64,000 bases of DNA from Desulfocicer sp963675955 (GTDB taxonomy: Bacteria > Desulfobacterota > Desulfobacteria > Desulfobacterales > Desulfobacteraceae). Under the pieces are notes generated by a model. That model ran no database searches and was not told the DNA's origin. It worked only from the letters and a program-made list of their open reading frames with translations. How positions within the stretch are numbered: the stretch's first letter is position 1; each line of letters opens with the position of its first letter. Below, one piece after another: positions 42,972 to 51,892 of this stretch. Both the position numbers and the translations under genes were made by a program. The DNA lies in the NCBI GenBank assembly GCA_963675955.2, contig CAXXVR010000002.1:868001-932000 (forward strand). Reading direction: 5' to 3'.

Positions 42972-43823
42972 TTAAATCACGATGGTACCTTTAAAAACAA
43001 GGGTGGCAGGCCCGGTTTTGTGCAGATGATTGGTTTGACGATCCCATTGGATACCCAGGTCCCCACCTGTCAGGTGTACCGTGACATCTGTTTGTATTTT
43101 TCCATTTAGATGGGCTGCCACCACGGCGGCGCAGGCCCCGGTACCACAGGCCAGGGTTTCTCCGGCCCCACGTTCCCACACCCGCATGTTTATTTCGTTC
43201 GGGTTTACAATATCGATGAATTCCACATTGGTTTTTTCAGGAAAACTGGGGTGGGTTTCAATGACCCGGCCGGTTTTTTCCACATCCACCTTTTTCACAT
43301 CAGCCACAATCACCACGGCGTGGGGATTGCCCATGGAAACAGGTGTGAGATATAAGGTCTGCTCTCCCACAGTGAAAGGATGCTGAAGCTTGTCTGGTTC
43401 ATCCGTGCAGAAGGGCACCCGGTGGGGTTCAAGAAAGGGTTCTCCCATGTCCACTCGGACGGCGGTGACCTGGTTTTCACTGTTAAGAATAACTTCCGGT
43501 GTTACCCGTCCTGCAGGGGTTTCCACATGAAACCTGGGCAGGGTCATGATGCCGGTTTCAAAGAGAAATTTTGCAAAGCAGCGCATGCCGTTGCCGCACA
43601 TCTGGGCCTCGGAGCCGTCGGAATTGAAAATTCTGAACCGGATATCCTCTTTTAAGGAATTGAGAACCAGAATGATGCCATCGGCCCCGATGCCGAAATG
43701 TCGAGAGCACAGTTTTTCTGCCATGTCAGGGTAGGGCAGATGTTTTTCCAGGGCACCGGTTCTATCGTCTAAGATAATGAAATCATTTCCCAGACCTTCC
43801 ATTTTGCTGAACGTCACTTCCAT
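42972..43823 (-). CDS. dapF: Diaminopimelate epimerase
   Basis: The 283-residue enzyme converts LL- to meso-diaminopimelate for lysine and peptidoglycan. The two catalytic cysteines lie in AQMCGNGMRC (Cys76) and LACGTGACAA (about Cys226). The start at MEVTFSKMEGLGNDF is supported by AGAGGA about 10 bases upstream; the longer frame to 43880 adds non-family residues. Confidence 0.95.
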   Translation of the reverse strand: MEVTFSKMEGLGNDFIILDDRTGALEKHLPYPDMAEKLCSRHFGIGADGIILVLNSLKEDIRFRIFNSDGSEAQMCGNGMRCFAKFLFETGIMTLPRFHVETPAGRVTPEVILNSENQVTAVRVDMGEPFLEPHRVPFCTDEPDKLQHPFTVGEQTLYLTPVSMGNPHAVVIVADVKKVDVEKTGRVIETHPSFPEKTNVEFIDIVNPNEINMRVWERGAGETLACGTGACAAVVAAHLNGKIQTDVTVHLTGGDLGIQWDRQTNHLHKTGPATLVFKGTIVI

Positions 43824-43909
43824 GATAGTAATCCTCTGCTGTTGGAATTCTTGGGTGGTACAAGTTTTGCTATTTACCATAATTTGTCAGGGGGTGGCAG
43901 ATGCCATGA

Positions 43910-43956
43910 GCAGGCCTGACCCCACCCCAGCGTGGCCCATGTTGTGACCAAGCCCC
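43910..43956 (+). repeat. Half copy of the MITE-like palindrome family
   Basis: GCAGGCCTGACCCC, then TGGCCCATGTTGTGACCAAG plus CCCC, matches the right arm and terminal repeat of the copy at 62714-62874. Confidence 0.65.
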
Positions 43957-43967
43957 CGAATTCTTTC

Positions 43968-45101
43968 TCAGGCGCATATCTTTAAAATGTGGAGAATTTC
44001 TTTACCCAGGATTTCCATCTGCCATTGCCGGGCACCGTTGATTTCCATAAGCTCCTGCTCCGTTGAGGGAGATATCATGGCGATGCTGGTTATCATGGCA
44101 TTATTTATAAGGAATCCCGGTTCCATGCCGGTTTTTTTGCTCATCTCTTCCCGCATTCCCTTGAGCGCCCTGATTCTTCCAGAAATTTCAGGAATTACCT
44201 CCGGTGCTCTTTTCCGGGGATATGCCGGCAGTTCATCACTGGGAACAGAAAGTCCACCCTGAATGGCTTTAAGGCATTTGTCTCCGTACATGTTGATCTG
44301 CTTGGGGCTAAGGGCCTTGGACTGTTTAAGTTCCACAAGGGTGGCAGGGCGAAGAGTGGCCATGCGTGAAACGGGCTCTGCTCCCATGATTTTAAACAGG
44401 GGTAGATCTTTCTGACTGGCAATGTCCATGCGTACCTGGAGCAGATTTTCCAGAACCGCCAGGCTGCGGCGGGACATTTTCCCAGCACCCTTAAATTTCA
44501 TGAACAGGGGATCAGTATTGTTGTTGTCATGTTTTACAAGGGTCTGCAGATAAAATTCTTCCTCAGCCCAGGCCAGTCTGCCGCAGTCTTCCAGCTTTTT
44601 TTTCAGAATCTGTGACAGTTCCAGAAGATGTGCCACATCATTGATGCTGTAGGCAATCATCTCTTCGGACAGGGGTCTTTTGGACCAGTCGGTTTTCTGG
44701 AAGCGTTTGTCCAGGCACAGATTGAAATGTTTTTTCAACAGTGCCGCAAGGCTGCGCCGCTGAATGCCAAGGAATCGACAGGCGATTTCCGTGTCAAAGA
44801 GGTTATGAATCCGGACATTAAAATCCCTTTCCATGCTTCTGATGTCAAAATCCGCCCCATGAAAAACCTTTGTAATTCCGGGATCTTCACAGAATAGTTT
44901 CAGAGGGGAAAAATCCGTGAGCACCAAGGGGTCAATGAGGATGTTTTCCGTGTCATCCGCAATCTGGATCAGGCAGACCTTTTCCTTAAAGTGATGCATG
45001 GAGTCCGCTTCAAGATCCATGGCAATGTGTTTTTTTGTTTTGAGCTTGTTACATATGCTTGCTAACTCCTCATCTGAGCTGATCAGCGTATACTCAATCA
45101 T
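43968..45101 (-). CDS. rnd: Ribonuclease D
   Basis: The 377-residue 3'-5' exoribonuclease trims tRNA and other stable RNA ends. The DEDD exonuclease domain is present (AMDLEADSM, FHGADFDIRSMERDF, YSINDVAHLLEL), followed by one or two HRDC domains (about 205-285 and the C-terminus). The start at MIEYTLISS was preferred to an upstream TTG. Ribosome site is weak. Confidence 0.93.
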   Translation of the reverse strand: MIEYTLISSDEELASICNKLKTKKHIAMDLEADSMHHFKEKVCLIQIADDTENILIDPLVLTDFSPLKLFCEDPGITKVFHGADFDIRSMERDFNVRIHNLFDTEIACRFLGIQRRSLAALLKKHFNLCLDKRFQKTDWSKRPLSEEMIAYSINDVAHLLELSQILKKKLEDCGRLAWAEEEFYLQTLVKHDNNNTDPLFMKFKGAGKMSRRSLAVLENLLQVRMDIASQKDLPLFKIMGAEPVSRMATLRPATLVELKQSKALSPKQINMYGDKCLKAIQGGLSVPSDELPAYPRKRAPEVIPEISGRIRALKGMREEMSKKTGMEPGFLINNAMITSIAMISPSTEQELMEINGARQWQMEILGKEILHILKICA

Positions 45102-45215
45102 TTTTTTCTTGACCGTTTCAGGCAGTTGCCTTAGAGTTTGGGTTTTACACAAAGAATCGGCATAATACGTTTATGGACATTATGCCGGATTGAAATTCCT
45201 GTGTTTCCAGTGGAT

Positions 45216-45243
45216 TTGACAGGAATTTATAAATAATTTTAAT
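45216..45243 (+). promoter_or_regulatory. Possible sigma-70 promoter of thrS
   Basis: TTGACA (45216-45221) and TTTAAT (45238-45243) are 16 bases apart, 27 bases before the thrS ATG. Confidence 0.4.
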
Positions 45244-45270
45244 TGAACATTTTAACAATGGATTAAAATC

Positions 45271-47181
45271 ATGATTAATATAACACTTCCTGATAATAGT
45301 ATAAAGGCTTTTGAAGTCTTTCCCACTGGAATGGATGTTGCAAAAGCAATTTCCGAGGGATTTGCCAGAAATTGTGTGGCCATGGTCGTTGATGACAAGC
45401 CCATGGATTTAAGCACTACACTGACCCGGGACTGCAGTGTTAAGTTTATTACCACCCGGGATGATGAAGCCCTGGAGATTTTGCGACACAGTGCAGCCCA
45501 TGTCATGGCCGAAGCAGTGCAAAACCTTTACGAGAAGGCCGCCCTTACCATTGGACCTGTGGTGGAGGACGGTTTTTATTATGATATTGACATGGACCCG
45601 GTATCTGAAGAGGATTTTCCGGCCATTGAGGCTGAAATTCAGAAGATTATCAAGGCCAAAAAAACCTTTGAACGCAGTGTGGTGTCCCGGGATGAAGCCC
45701 TTGCCCTGTTCAAGGACAATCCATACAAGGTGGAACTCATCGAAGCCCTGGAGGACCAGGAAATTTCCCTGTATCGCCAGGGGAACTTTGTTGATCTGTG
45801 CCGGGGACCCCATATCCCCCACACCGGTATGATCAAGGGCTTGAAGCTCATGAAAACCTCCGGGGCCTACTGGCGGGCCGACCAGACAAGGCAGCAGCTC
45901 CAGCGTCTCTACGGCACGGCTTTTTTTGACAAAAAGGAACTCAATAAATACCTTCATCTCATTGAAGAGGCCAAAAAACGTGATCATCGAAAGATCGGTA
46001 CCCGGATGGATCTGTTTAGTTTTCACCAGGAGGCCGCAGGCATGCCTTTTTTCCATGCTAGGGGCATGGACATGTGGAATGTGCTGTTGGACTATTGGCG
46101 GGAGGCCCACAGGGAAGCTGGATATGTGGAGACCAAAACCCCGGTGATGCTGAGCCGTCACCTGTGGGAAAAGAGTGGTCACTGGGAAAATTACCGGGAA
46201 AACATGTACACCTCGGTGGTGGATGAAGAAGAATATGCCATCAAACCCATGAACTGTCCCGGTGGCATGCTGCTCTATAAAACCGGTTCCCACTCCTACC
46301 GGGATCTGCCTCTGCGGGCCGGAGAAATCGGTCTGGTTCACCGCCATGAACTGTCCGGTGCACTGTCCGGTCTGTTTCGGGTCCGGGCCTTCCATCAGGA
46401 CGATGCCCATATTTTCATGACCCCGGATCAGATTGAGGATGAAATCCTTGGCGTGCTTCAGCTTGTGGAAAAGGTATACAGTCAGTTCGGCCTCGGGTTT
46501 CATCTGGAATTATCCACCCGCCCTAAAAAATCCATTGGTTCCGATGAAAAATGGGAACAGGCCACCAACGGATTGAAGAATGCCCTGGACAAGTATGGTC
46601 AGGAGTATCTAATCAATGAAGGAGACGGTGCCTTTTATGGTCCCAAGATTGATATTCATATAAAGGATGCCCTTGGCCGAACCTGGCAGTGCGGAACCAT
46701 TCAGCTTGACATGGCCCTGCCCGAACGATTTGACCTTACCTACAAAGGGGCCGACAACGAAAAGCATCGCCCGGTCATGATTCACCGGGTGATTTACGGC
46801 TCCATTGAACGGTTTTTTGGTATTCTGGTGGAGCATTTTGCCGGAAAATTTCCCCTGTGGCTGGCGCCGGTCCAGGCGATTCTTCTGCCGATAAATGACG
46901 ATCTCAATGATCACGCACAAAGTATTCAAAAAGAAATGGCCACCCTTGGTATTCGGTGCGAAGTGGACAAAAGAACCGAAAGCCTTAAAAAGAAAATCCG
47001 GGAGGCCCAGCTCAATTATGTACCCCTGATTATCACCGTTGGGGAAAAGGAAAAAGAGTCAAATACCCTGTCGGTGCGAACCCTGGATGGAAAGGTCCGC
47101 ATGGGATTGACCATGGAAGATTTTTCACAGGTTGTATTGAGGCATATCAAGGAAAGAACCCTGGATGCACAGCTGTTTTAA
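45271..47181 (+). CDS. thrS: Threonyl-tRNA synthetase
   Basis: The 636-residue class II enzyme charges tRNA-Thr. Domains in order: TGS (1-60, ITLPDNSIKAFEVFPTG), editing domain with the HSAAHVMAEAV zinc-like motif (about 72-82) and the catalytic core with MNCPGGMLLYK, RHELSGALSGLFRVRAF and the C-terminal anticodon-binding domain (about 530-636). Length and order are as usual. The VanZ-like gene overlaps its last 17 bases. I see no T-box or other leader RNA. Confidence 0.97.
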   Translation: MINITLPDNSIKAFEVFPTGMDVAKAISEGFARNCVAMVVDDKPMDLSTTLTRDCSVKFITTRDDEALEILRHSAAHVMAEAVQNLYEKAALTIGPVVEDGFYYDIDMDPVSEEDFPAIEAEIQKIIKAKKTFERSVVSRDEALALFKDNPYKVELIEALEDQEISLYRQGNFVDLCRGPHIPHTGMIKGLKLMKTSGAYWRADQTRQQLQRLYGTAFFDKKELNKYLHLIEEAKKRDHRKIGTRMDLFSFHQEAAGMPFFHARGMDMWNVLLDYWREAHREAGYVETKTPVMLSRHLWEKSGHWENYRENMYTSVVDEEEYAIKPMNCPGGMLLYKTGSHSYRDLPLRAGEIGLVHRHELSGALSGLFRVRAFHQDDAHIFMTPDQIEDEILGVLQLVEKVYSQFGLGFHLELSTRPKKSIGSDEKWEQATNGLKNALDKYGQEYLINEGDGAFYGPKIDIHIKDALGRTWQCGTIQLDMALPERFDLTYKGADNEKHRPVMIHRVIYGSIERFFGILVEHFAGKFPLWLAPVQAILLPINDDLNDHAQSIQKEMATLGIRCEVDKRTESLKKKIREAQLNYVPLIITVGEKEKESNTLSVRTLDGKVRMGLTMEDFSQVVLRHIKERTLDAQLF

Positions 47182-47578
47182 TAGACATGCCCTTGTTTAC
47201 CGGTGGCCCCTGGTGATTTACTGCGTGATGATTTTTGTACAGTCATGCTTTCCCTCACCTGAGGTCATCAGGCATATGCACTGGTCGGACAAGTCACTGC
47301 ACCTGGTTGGCTATGCCCTTCTTGGGGGATTGACGGTGCGCATGTTCAAGCGTGAGCTGCCCGGGCGAAGTGTCTGGAAGATCATCTGTATGGTGGTGGT
47401 GGCATGTACGCTTTACGGGGTGTCCGATGAGCTTCACCAGGCCCTGGTTCCCGGCAGGCATGCCGATATTATGGATGTTGTGGCGGATATGGCGGGAAGT
47501 GCCTTAGGCGCGGTGTTGTTTTGGCCGGACCTGCCTGGGATTGACAGGCCCGTTTCTAAAAAAGTTGATGCGCCATGA
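47165..47578 (+). CDS. VanZ-like membrane protein
   Basis: The 137-residue protein has four predicted membrane helices and the VanZ-like signature WSDKSLHLVGYALLGGL with YGVSDELHQALVPGR and DVVADMAGSALGA. Despite the name, most such proteins have no link to glycopeptide resistance and no known function. Its ATG lies inside the end of thrS, so translation is probably coupled. Confidence 0.88.
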   Translation: MHSCFNRHALVYRWPLVIYCVMIFVQSCFPSPEVIRHMHWSDKSLHLVGYALLGGLTVRMFKRELPGRSVWKIICMVVVACTLYGVSDELHQALVPGRHADIMDVVADMAGSALGAVLFWPDLPGIDRPVSKKVDAP

Positions 47579-47584
47579 GTGGAC

Positions 47585-47745
47585 GCATTCCCATGGCCGA
47601 TGGGTTCAGCCTTGCGTTATTGGCATTATCGGTGGTGCTGGTGTTTGCACAGGCTGTGATCAATAATGCCAATAAGATAAGCCTGATCCCGTTGACCTGA
47701 AAATCAGCATATAATGTGATGAAGGTGCAGTTAAAATGGGAATGC
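47585..47745 (+). repeat. MITE-like palindrome, copy 2 (inverted relative to the others)
   Basis: The conserved core is at about 47602-47690 (TTATTGGCATTATC...CAATAATGCCAATAA around TGTTTGCACAGGCTGTGATC). Outer ends GCATTCCCAT (47585) and ATGGGAATGC (47736) are exact inverted repeats. It lies between the convergent vanZ-like and moaE genes. Confidence 0.8.
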
Positions 47746-47776
47746 ACCCCCTTGGGGCTGTTTTTTCTGGTCAGGG

Positions 47777-48136
47777 CTATTTAAAAAATTGTGTTTTGGA
47801 GGTGACCTCGGCCTTGACCTGGTTGAGGGTTTCTGTCAGGGTTTCAATGACATTTTCCCGGATATCGCCTCCCACCACAATGTACATGACATCATCGCCT
47901 ACCTTCAGTACCTTTTCTTCGGCAATTTCCACGATGACATCCACAATACCCGGTTTATTTTTCTGGGTATCCACAATCTCTTTCAGCCTGTCATGGTTCA
48001 CGCTTACCTTCAGGCCCGTTACCTCCTGACCTTCCCTGGAAGTGGCCCGTACCACACCGTTGTGGCATAAAATCATGCCGGCTTTGTGGTAATCCGGGTG
48101 GGCTTTTAGTCGGTTGATCATCTCTTGAACATTCAT
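47777..48136 (-). CDS. moaE: Molybdopterin synthase large-subunit-like protein (MoaE)
   Basis: The 119-residue protein matches the MoaE family, the large subunit that inserts sulfur into precursor Z for molybdenum cofactor. It has KVSVNHDRLKEIVD, PGIVDVIVEIAEEKVLKVGDDVMYIVVGG and RENVIETLTETLNQVKAEVTSKTQ. It is shorter than E. coli MoaE (150) and lacks the C-terminal KxE...RW end, so activity may depend on a partner. AAGGAGA precedes the ATG. MoaB is encoded 1.1 kb away. Confidence 0.75.
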   Translation of the reverse strand: MNVQEMINRLKAHPDYHKAGMILCHNGVVRATSREGQEVTGLKVSVNHDRLKEIVDTQKNKPGIVDVIVEIAEEKVLKVGDDVMYIVVGGDIRENVIETLTETLNQVKAEVTSKTQFFK

Positions 48137-48281
48137 GGTCTCTTCTCCTTAATAATCATATCATGTCGGCCTTCCGACATAATGAACAGTTAAAATGTTA
48201 ATACGTCGCTTCCAGCAGCCATCCGATCCGGTCCGGATGGCCGTTGGGGCTCTGTTGTCGAAATCCACATATCCTGTTGGA

Positions 48282-48553
48282 CACAACGAAGATAGGGTCG
48301 TAGACGTGGAGCCAAATGGCATTATGCCGCCCCTCCCCCGACGGGCAATGGTCCCGGACCGGAACTGTAGACAGCTCGATTGTCCGATTCCTATTGCCCA
48401 TCGGGGGAGGGCGGCTCTGCTGAGGTTGCCTTGGAGGCTGCCTTTTCATATAAAATCCACGTGGCAGTAACCGCCTGCCACAACGAATAATGAAAAAGTA
48501 GTTGCCGTTAACACCCAGCACCCAGTACCCAGCACCTTCTTTTTCATATAAAA
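48282..48553 (-). repeat. Mosaic intergenic repeat, copy 4 (full, inverted)
   Basis: Read on the minus strand from 48553: TTTATATGAAA, heptamer-like GGTGCTGGGTACTGGG, ACTTTTTCATTATTCGTTGTG, a GGCAG...CTGCC hairpin, a second TTTATATGAAAAGG box, then the nested palindrome at 48330-48411 and GGCATAATGCCA, ending in TTCGTTGTG at 48282. This is the most complete copy and gives the module order. It lies between the divergent moaE and pyrR genes. Confidence 0.85.
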
Positions 48554-48734
48554 AAGAAGAACCATTAATATTTAAGCAGATAAAGATAAAAATTAACATA
48601 AGAACTTTTTCAGGAATAGTAAAGTCAATGGGTCCATCTAAGGACTTGCCCGGGTGAATAAAAAGTGATAATTGTTCAATTCGGTGGCGATGCCACATCG
48701 CCGGAGGGGAAACCATGGAACAGGATGTTTTTTT

Positions 48735-49274
48735 ATGAAAAGAGAGAGAACCATCTTCACCGCAGAAGATATAGAACGTGCCATAACCCGGATGTCCTAT
48801 GAGATTATTGAGGCCCACAAGGGGGTAAAAGACATTGCCCTGGCAGGGATTCTCACCCGGGGAGATTCTCTGGCAAAGCGGATTCAGCAAAAGATCGTGC
48901 AGCTGGAAGGAATAAAAATTCCCATGGGGCACATGGACATTAATCTCTACCGGGACGATTGGACCCGCATCAGCCATCATCCCATTGTCCGGCCTTCAAA
49001 AATGCCCTTTACCGTGGATGACAAGCAGGTGATTCTGGTGGATGATGTCCTGTTCACCGGCAGGACCATCCGGGCCGCCATGGATGCCCTCATGGATTTT
49101 GGTCGTCCCCCCCGCATTGAGCTTGCCGTGCTTGTGGATCGGGGGCATCGGGAGTTGCCCCTCCAGGCCGATTATAAGGGAATCACCGTGGCCACCCTGC
49201 ACAGTGACACCGTCAATGTTTTTTTAAAGGAGCATGACGGTGAAGACAGGGTGTTCATTGAACAGGATGATTGA
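48735..49274 (+). CDS. pyrR: Bifunctional pyrimidine regulator PyrR / uracil phosphoribosyltransferase
   Basis: The 179-residue PRTase-fold protein has VILVDDVLFTGRTIRAAMDAL (PRPP loop) and ILTRGDSLAKR. PyrR in Bacillus attenuates pyr mRNA and has weak uracil phosphoribosyltransferase activity; in proteobacteria the role is less clear. The ATG at 48735 was chosen because the family starts near KRERTIFTAEDIERAI. It is followed by moaB with 18 bases between. No pyr operon or attenuator is nearby. Confidence 0.92.
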   Translation: MKRERTIFTAEDIERAITRMSYEIIEAHKGVKDIALAGILTRGDSLAKRIQQKIVQLEGIKIPMGHMDINLYRDDWTRISHHPIVRPSKMPFTVDDKQVILVDDVLFTGRTIRAAMDALMDFGRPPRIELAVLVDRGHRELPLQADYKGITVATLHSDTVNVFLKEHDGEDRVFIEQDD

Positions 49275-49292
49275 TAAACAGGATAATTTATT

Positions 49293-49802
49293 GTGAGTAC
49301 ATTACTGCATAAGAAAGAAACACCCCGGAACATCCGTGTGGCCATTGTATCGGTTTCCACCACCCGGGGAATCGCTGAGGATAAAAGCGGTATCTGGATG
49401 AAAAAGGAAATTAAAAAAGAAGGGTATGAGACCGTGGTGCACCATGTGGTCACCGATGAAATTGATGCCATTCGGGACATGGTGAACCATGTGGTGAGCG
49501 ATGTGGAACCCCATGTTATCCTCATGTCCGGTGGCACGGGTTTAAGCCCCCGTGATGTCACGGTGGAGGCGGTTTCTGCTTTGTTTGACAAGGAACTCAC
49601 CGCCTTTGGCCCCTTATTTGCCCAGCTCAGCTTTGAGCAGATTGATTCGGCGGCGATTATGTCCCGGGCCACGGCCGGGATTATCAAAAATACCATTATT
49701 TTTTGTATGCCCGGAAGTCTTAACGCCTGTAAACTTGCCTGCGGCAGTCTTATTTTTCCGGAGCTTGGGCATATGGTAAAACATCTGTCCGAAGCCCCCT
49801 GA
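49293..49802 (+). CDS. moaB: Molybdenum cofactor biosynthesis protein MoaB/MogA family
   Basis: The 169-residue protein of the MogA/MoaB fold has VAIVSVSTTRG, MSGGTGLSPRDVTVEAV, and MSRATAGIIKNTIIFCMPGS. It takes part in adenylation of molybdopterin before Mo or W insertion. The start is GTG at 49293. Sulfate reducers need this cofactor for formate dehydrogenases and similar enzymes. A moaE-like gene lies about 1.1 kb upstream, on the other strand. Confidence 0.92.
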   Translation: MSTLLHKKETPRNIRVAIVSVSTTRGIAEDKSGIWMKKEIKKEGYETVVHHVVTDEIDAIRDMVNHVVSDVEPHVILMSGGTGLSPRDVTVEAVSALFDKELTAFGPLFAQLSFEQIDSAAIMSRATAGIIKNTIIFCMPGSLNACKLACGSLIFPELGHMVKHLSEAP

Positions 49803-49969
49803 TTTAGTTTTATTGTATCCTTACCCGGCATGATCATAATTCCGGTTTCGTGTTGTCGCCTTTTGCATCCGGCATTTAACAACAATGCCGATACCATCTC
49901 CCGGCTTCTATTTACATGTGGCCTGTTTTTTGATCAAGCTCCCCATAACCTGAAAACATGAGGTGAATT

Positions 49970-50374
49970 ATGGAAGCACTTGACGCATTACTTGACCAAT
50001 GGGAAGACACTGAAACACAAACTCGCAAGGCCTTTGTGGCCATTAAAGAACATATCATGGCCATGGAGGACGTTACCCTGGAATTCAATGCCCGGCCCGG
50101 TGTGAGTTATTCCCTGCGACCCCGGCATAAAAATCAGACCGATAGAAAACTGTTTGCCATGGCCGATGTCATTGATGACGATCCTGCAGAACGCTGGCTG
50201 TCTGTATGTTTTTATGGTGATATGATTACTGACCCAGATGAGGTGGGAGATCTTATTCCTGAAGGTTTGCTGGGAGAAGACGGCTACTGCTTTGACCTTG
50301 ATGAATATGATGAGGATGCCGTGGCATATATCAAGGCCCGTCTCACGGAAGCCTTTGAATCTGCAGCATCCTGA
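49970..50374 (+). CDS. Hypothetical acidic protein, 134 residues
   Basis: The ATG follows GAGGTG-like bases. The product MEALDALLDQWEDTETQT is strongly acidic (DLDEYDEDAVAY), has no signal peptide or membrane helix, and ends in ESAAS. I do not recognise a domain. It stands alone. Confidence 0.7.
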   Translation: MEALDALLDQWEDTETQTRKAFVAIKEHIMAMEDVTLEFNARPGVSYSLRPRHKNQTDRKLFAMADVIDDDPAERWLSVCFYGDMITDPDEVGDLIPEGLLGEDGYCFDLDEYDEDAVAYIKARLTEAFESAAS

Positions 50375-50576
50375 AAACCGATGACTCGACGATCCCCCTC
50401 TTTTTTCAGATAGGACTGAAGCCCCATTGGTCTATAAATGGTGTCCAGTGGCCGAAGGTATAATTAAGTTCTGAAAAATGGGATCATCACGGGTAGAATC
50501 TCAGGTGGAGGAGAAGACCATGCCGGTGTGCCTCCTCCGTTTCTGATGGGAAGTCATGGCTTGACATGGCAGTGTA

Positions 50577-50605
50577 AATAACACCAATAAGCCAAGCCTG
50601 ACCCC
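50577..50605 (+). repeat. Half copy of the MITE-like palindrome family
   Basis: AATAACACCAATAAGCCAAG followed by CCTGACCCC matches the right arm only. It lies at the convergent end of the ychF gene. Confidence 0.5.
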
Positions 50606-50612
50606 AATTTTG

Positions 50613-51683
50613 TCACACCTTGAAGCGGATATTTAAGATGTCTCCGTCTTCAACTGTGTAATCCTTTCCCTGGACATACATTTTCCCCGCCTTTTTAAGT
50701 TCGGCTTCGGAGCCGTATGTCATGAGCTCATCATATTTTATGACTTCGGCCCGGATAAATCCCCGCTGGAGGTCCGAATGAATTACCCCGGCAGCCACGG
50801 GAGCCGGAGAATTTTTTCTCACCAGCCACTGTCTTACCTCGTCTTCACCCACGGTGAGAAAAGAGATAAGACCCAGGGCCTTGAGACACAGTCGGGTCAA
50901 TACTCCCAGGGCGGTTTCTTTAATGCCCATGTCCGCCAGAAATTCAGCTTTTTCTTCCTCATCGTCCAGAAGGGCAATTTCTGATTCCACCTTGGCCGAT
51001 ACCAGCATGGCCTCCATGGCCTGGCTTTCACACGGGGCCTTGAGACGTTCCAGCAGGGCGGTGTCTCCCAGATCATCTTCGGAAACATTCACCGCCAGGA
51101 TCATCTGTTTGCGGGTGATAAAGGGGTAACTTCTGATCAACAGCTCCTCGTCATCAGAAAGGTCCAAGAGTCGAAGGGGTTTTTCCTGTTCCAGATGGGC
51201 CTGCATTTTTTTCATGAGTATAAGTTCTTTCTGCTGATCCTCATCTTTTTTCTTTTTTACCATTTCTTTAATGCGTTCAATGCGTTTTTCCACAAAGATC
51301 TGGTCGTGCATCAGAAGTTCTCCATTGACCATTTCCGTGTCTCTCAATGGGTCAACAGATCCTTCGGCATGGTAGATGGCATCATCTTCAAAGGCCCTTA
51401 CCACATGGCAGATGGCATCCATGTCGGCAATGTCCCGGAAAATGTCTCCCCGGGCTATATTTTCCTGTTCCATTCTGGGTAACAGTACCAGATCAATGCG
51501 AGCCCGGACCTCTTTTTTGGGCCGGTACATATTGACCATGTTGTCAAAACGTGAGTCCAGGATATCCGCAACACCGGGTATGGGTTTGGGAGCCCCCCCC
51601 TGTTCTTTGAGTTCACTGCCCGTCAATATCTGGAACAGAGTCTTTTTGCCGGTTTGTGCCAGTCCAATGATTCCAAGTTTCAT
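50613..51683 (-). CDS. ychF: YchF/OLA1-family ATPase
   Basis: The 356-residue P-loop protein has GLAQTGKKT (7-15) and the C-terminal TGS-like DUF933 domain (SDLQRGFIRAEVIKYDEL, QGKDYTVEDGDILNI). The base-specificity motif reads NVSE (AVNVSEDD) rather than NKxD, which in this family goes with ATP preference. YchF binds ribosomes and affects stress responses. The start at 51683 (MKLGIIGLAQTG) is clear from the family; the frame is open further to 51776. Confidence 0.9.
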   Translation of the reverse strand: MKLGIIGLAQTGKKTLFQILTGSELKEQGGAPKPIPGVADILDSRFDNMVNMYRPKKEVRARIDLVLLPRMEQENIARGDIFRDIADMDAICHVVRAFEDDAIYHAEGSVDPLRDTEMVNGELLMHDQIFVEKRIERIKEMVKKKKDEDQQKELILMKKMQAHLEQEKPLRLLDLSDDEELLIRSYPFITRKQMILAVNVSEDDLGDTALLERLKAPCESQAMEAMLVSAKVESEIALLDDEEEKAEFLADMGIKETALGVLTRLCLKALGLISFLTVGEDEVRQWLVRKNSPAPVAAGVIHSDLQRGFIRAEVIKYDELMTYGSEAELKKAGKMYVQGKDYTVEDGDILNIRFKV

Positions 51684-51725
51684 TATATTATTTTCCTTAT
51701 CCTTAATTGCTGGTCTGTTCTTTTT

Positions 51726-51822
51726 TTTATATGAAAGAGAAGGTGCTGGGTTTTGGGTACTGGCTATTAACAGCAACTACTTTTTCATTGTTCGTTGTGG
51801 CAGGTGTTTACTGCCATGTGGG
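51726..51822 (+). repeat. Mosaic intergenic repeat, copy 5 (first module only)
   Basis: TTTATATGAAAGAG, AGGTGCTGGGTTTTGGGTAC, ACTTTTTCATTGTTCGTTGTG and a GGCAG...CTGCC hairpin match the first half of the copy at 48282-48553. The large palindrome is missing. Confidence 0.75.
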
Positions 51823-51892
51823 GTATAAGAGCTTCAGATTTTATTGAATTAGTGTTTATCAAGTCCGGGGTGCAGGATTTAAGATGTCTGCA

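Noticed and set aside
49810..49900. Another copy of the MITE-like palindrome after moaB
   Set aside because: A CCGG...CCGG palindrome with some similar words is present, but the core GTTATTGGCGTTATTG is absent.
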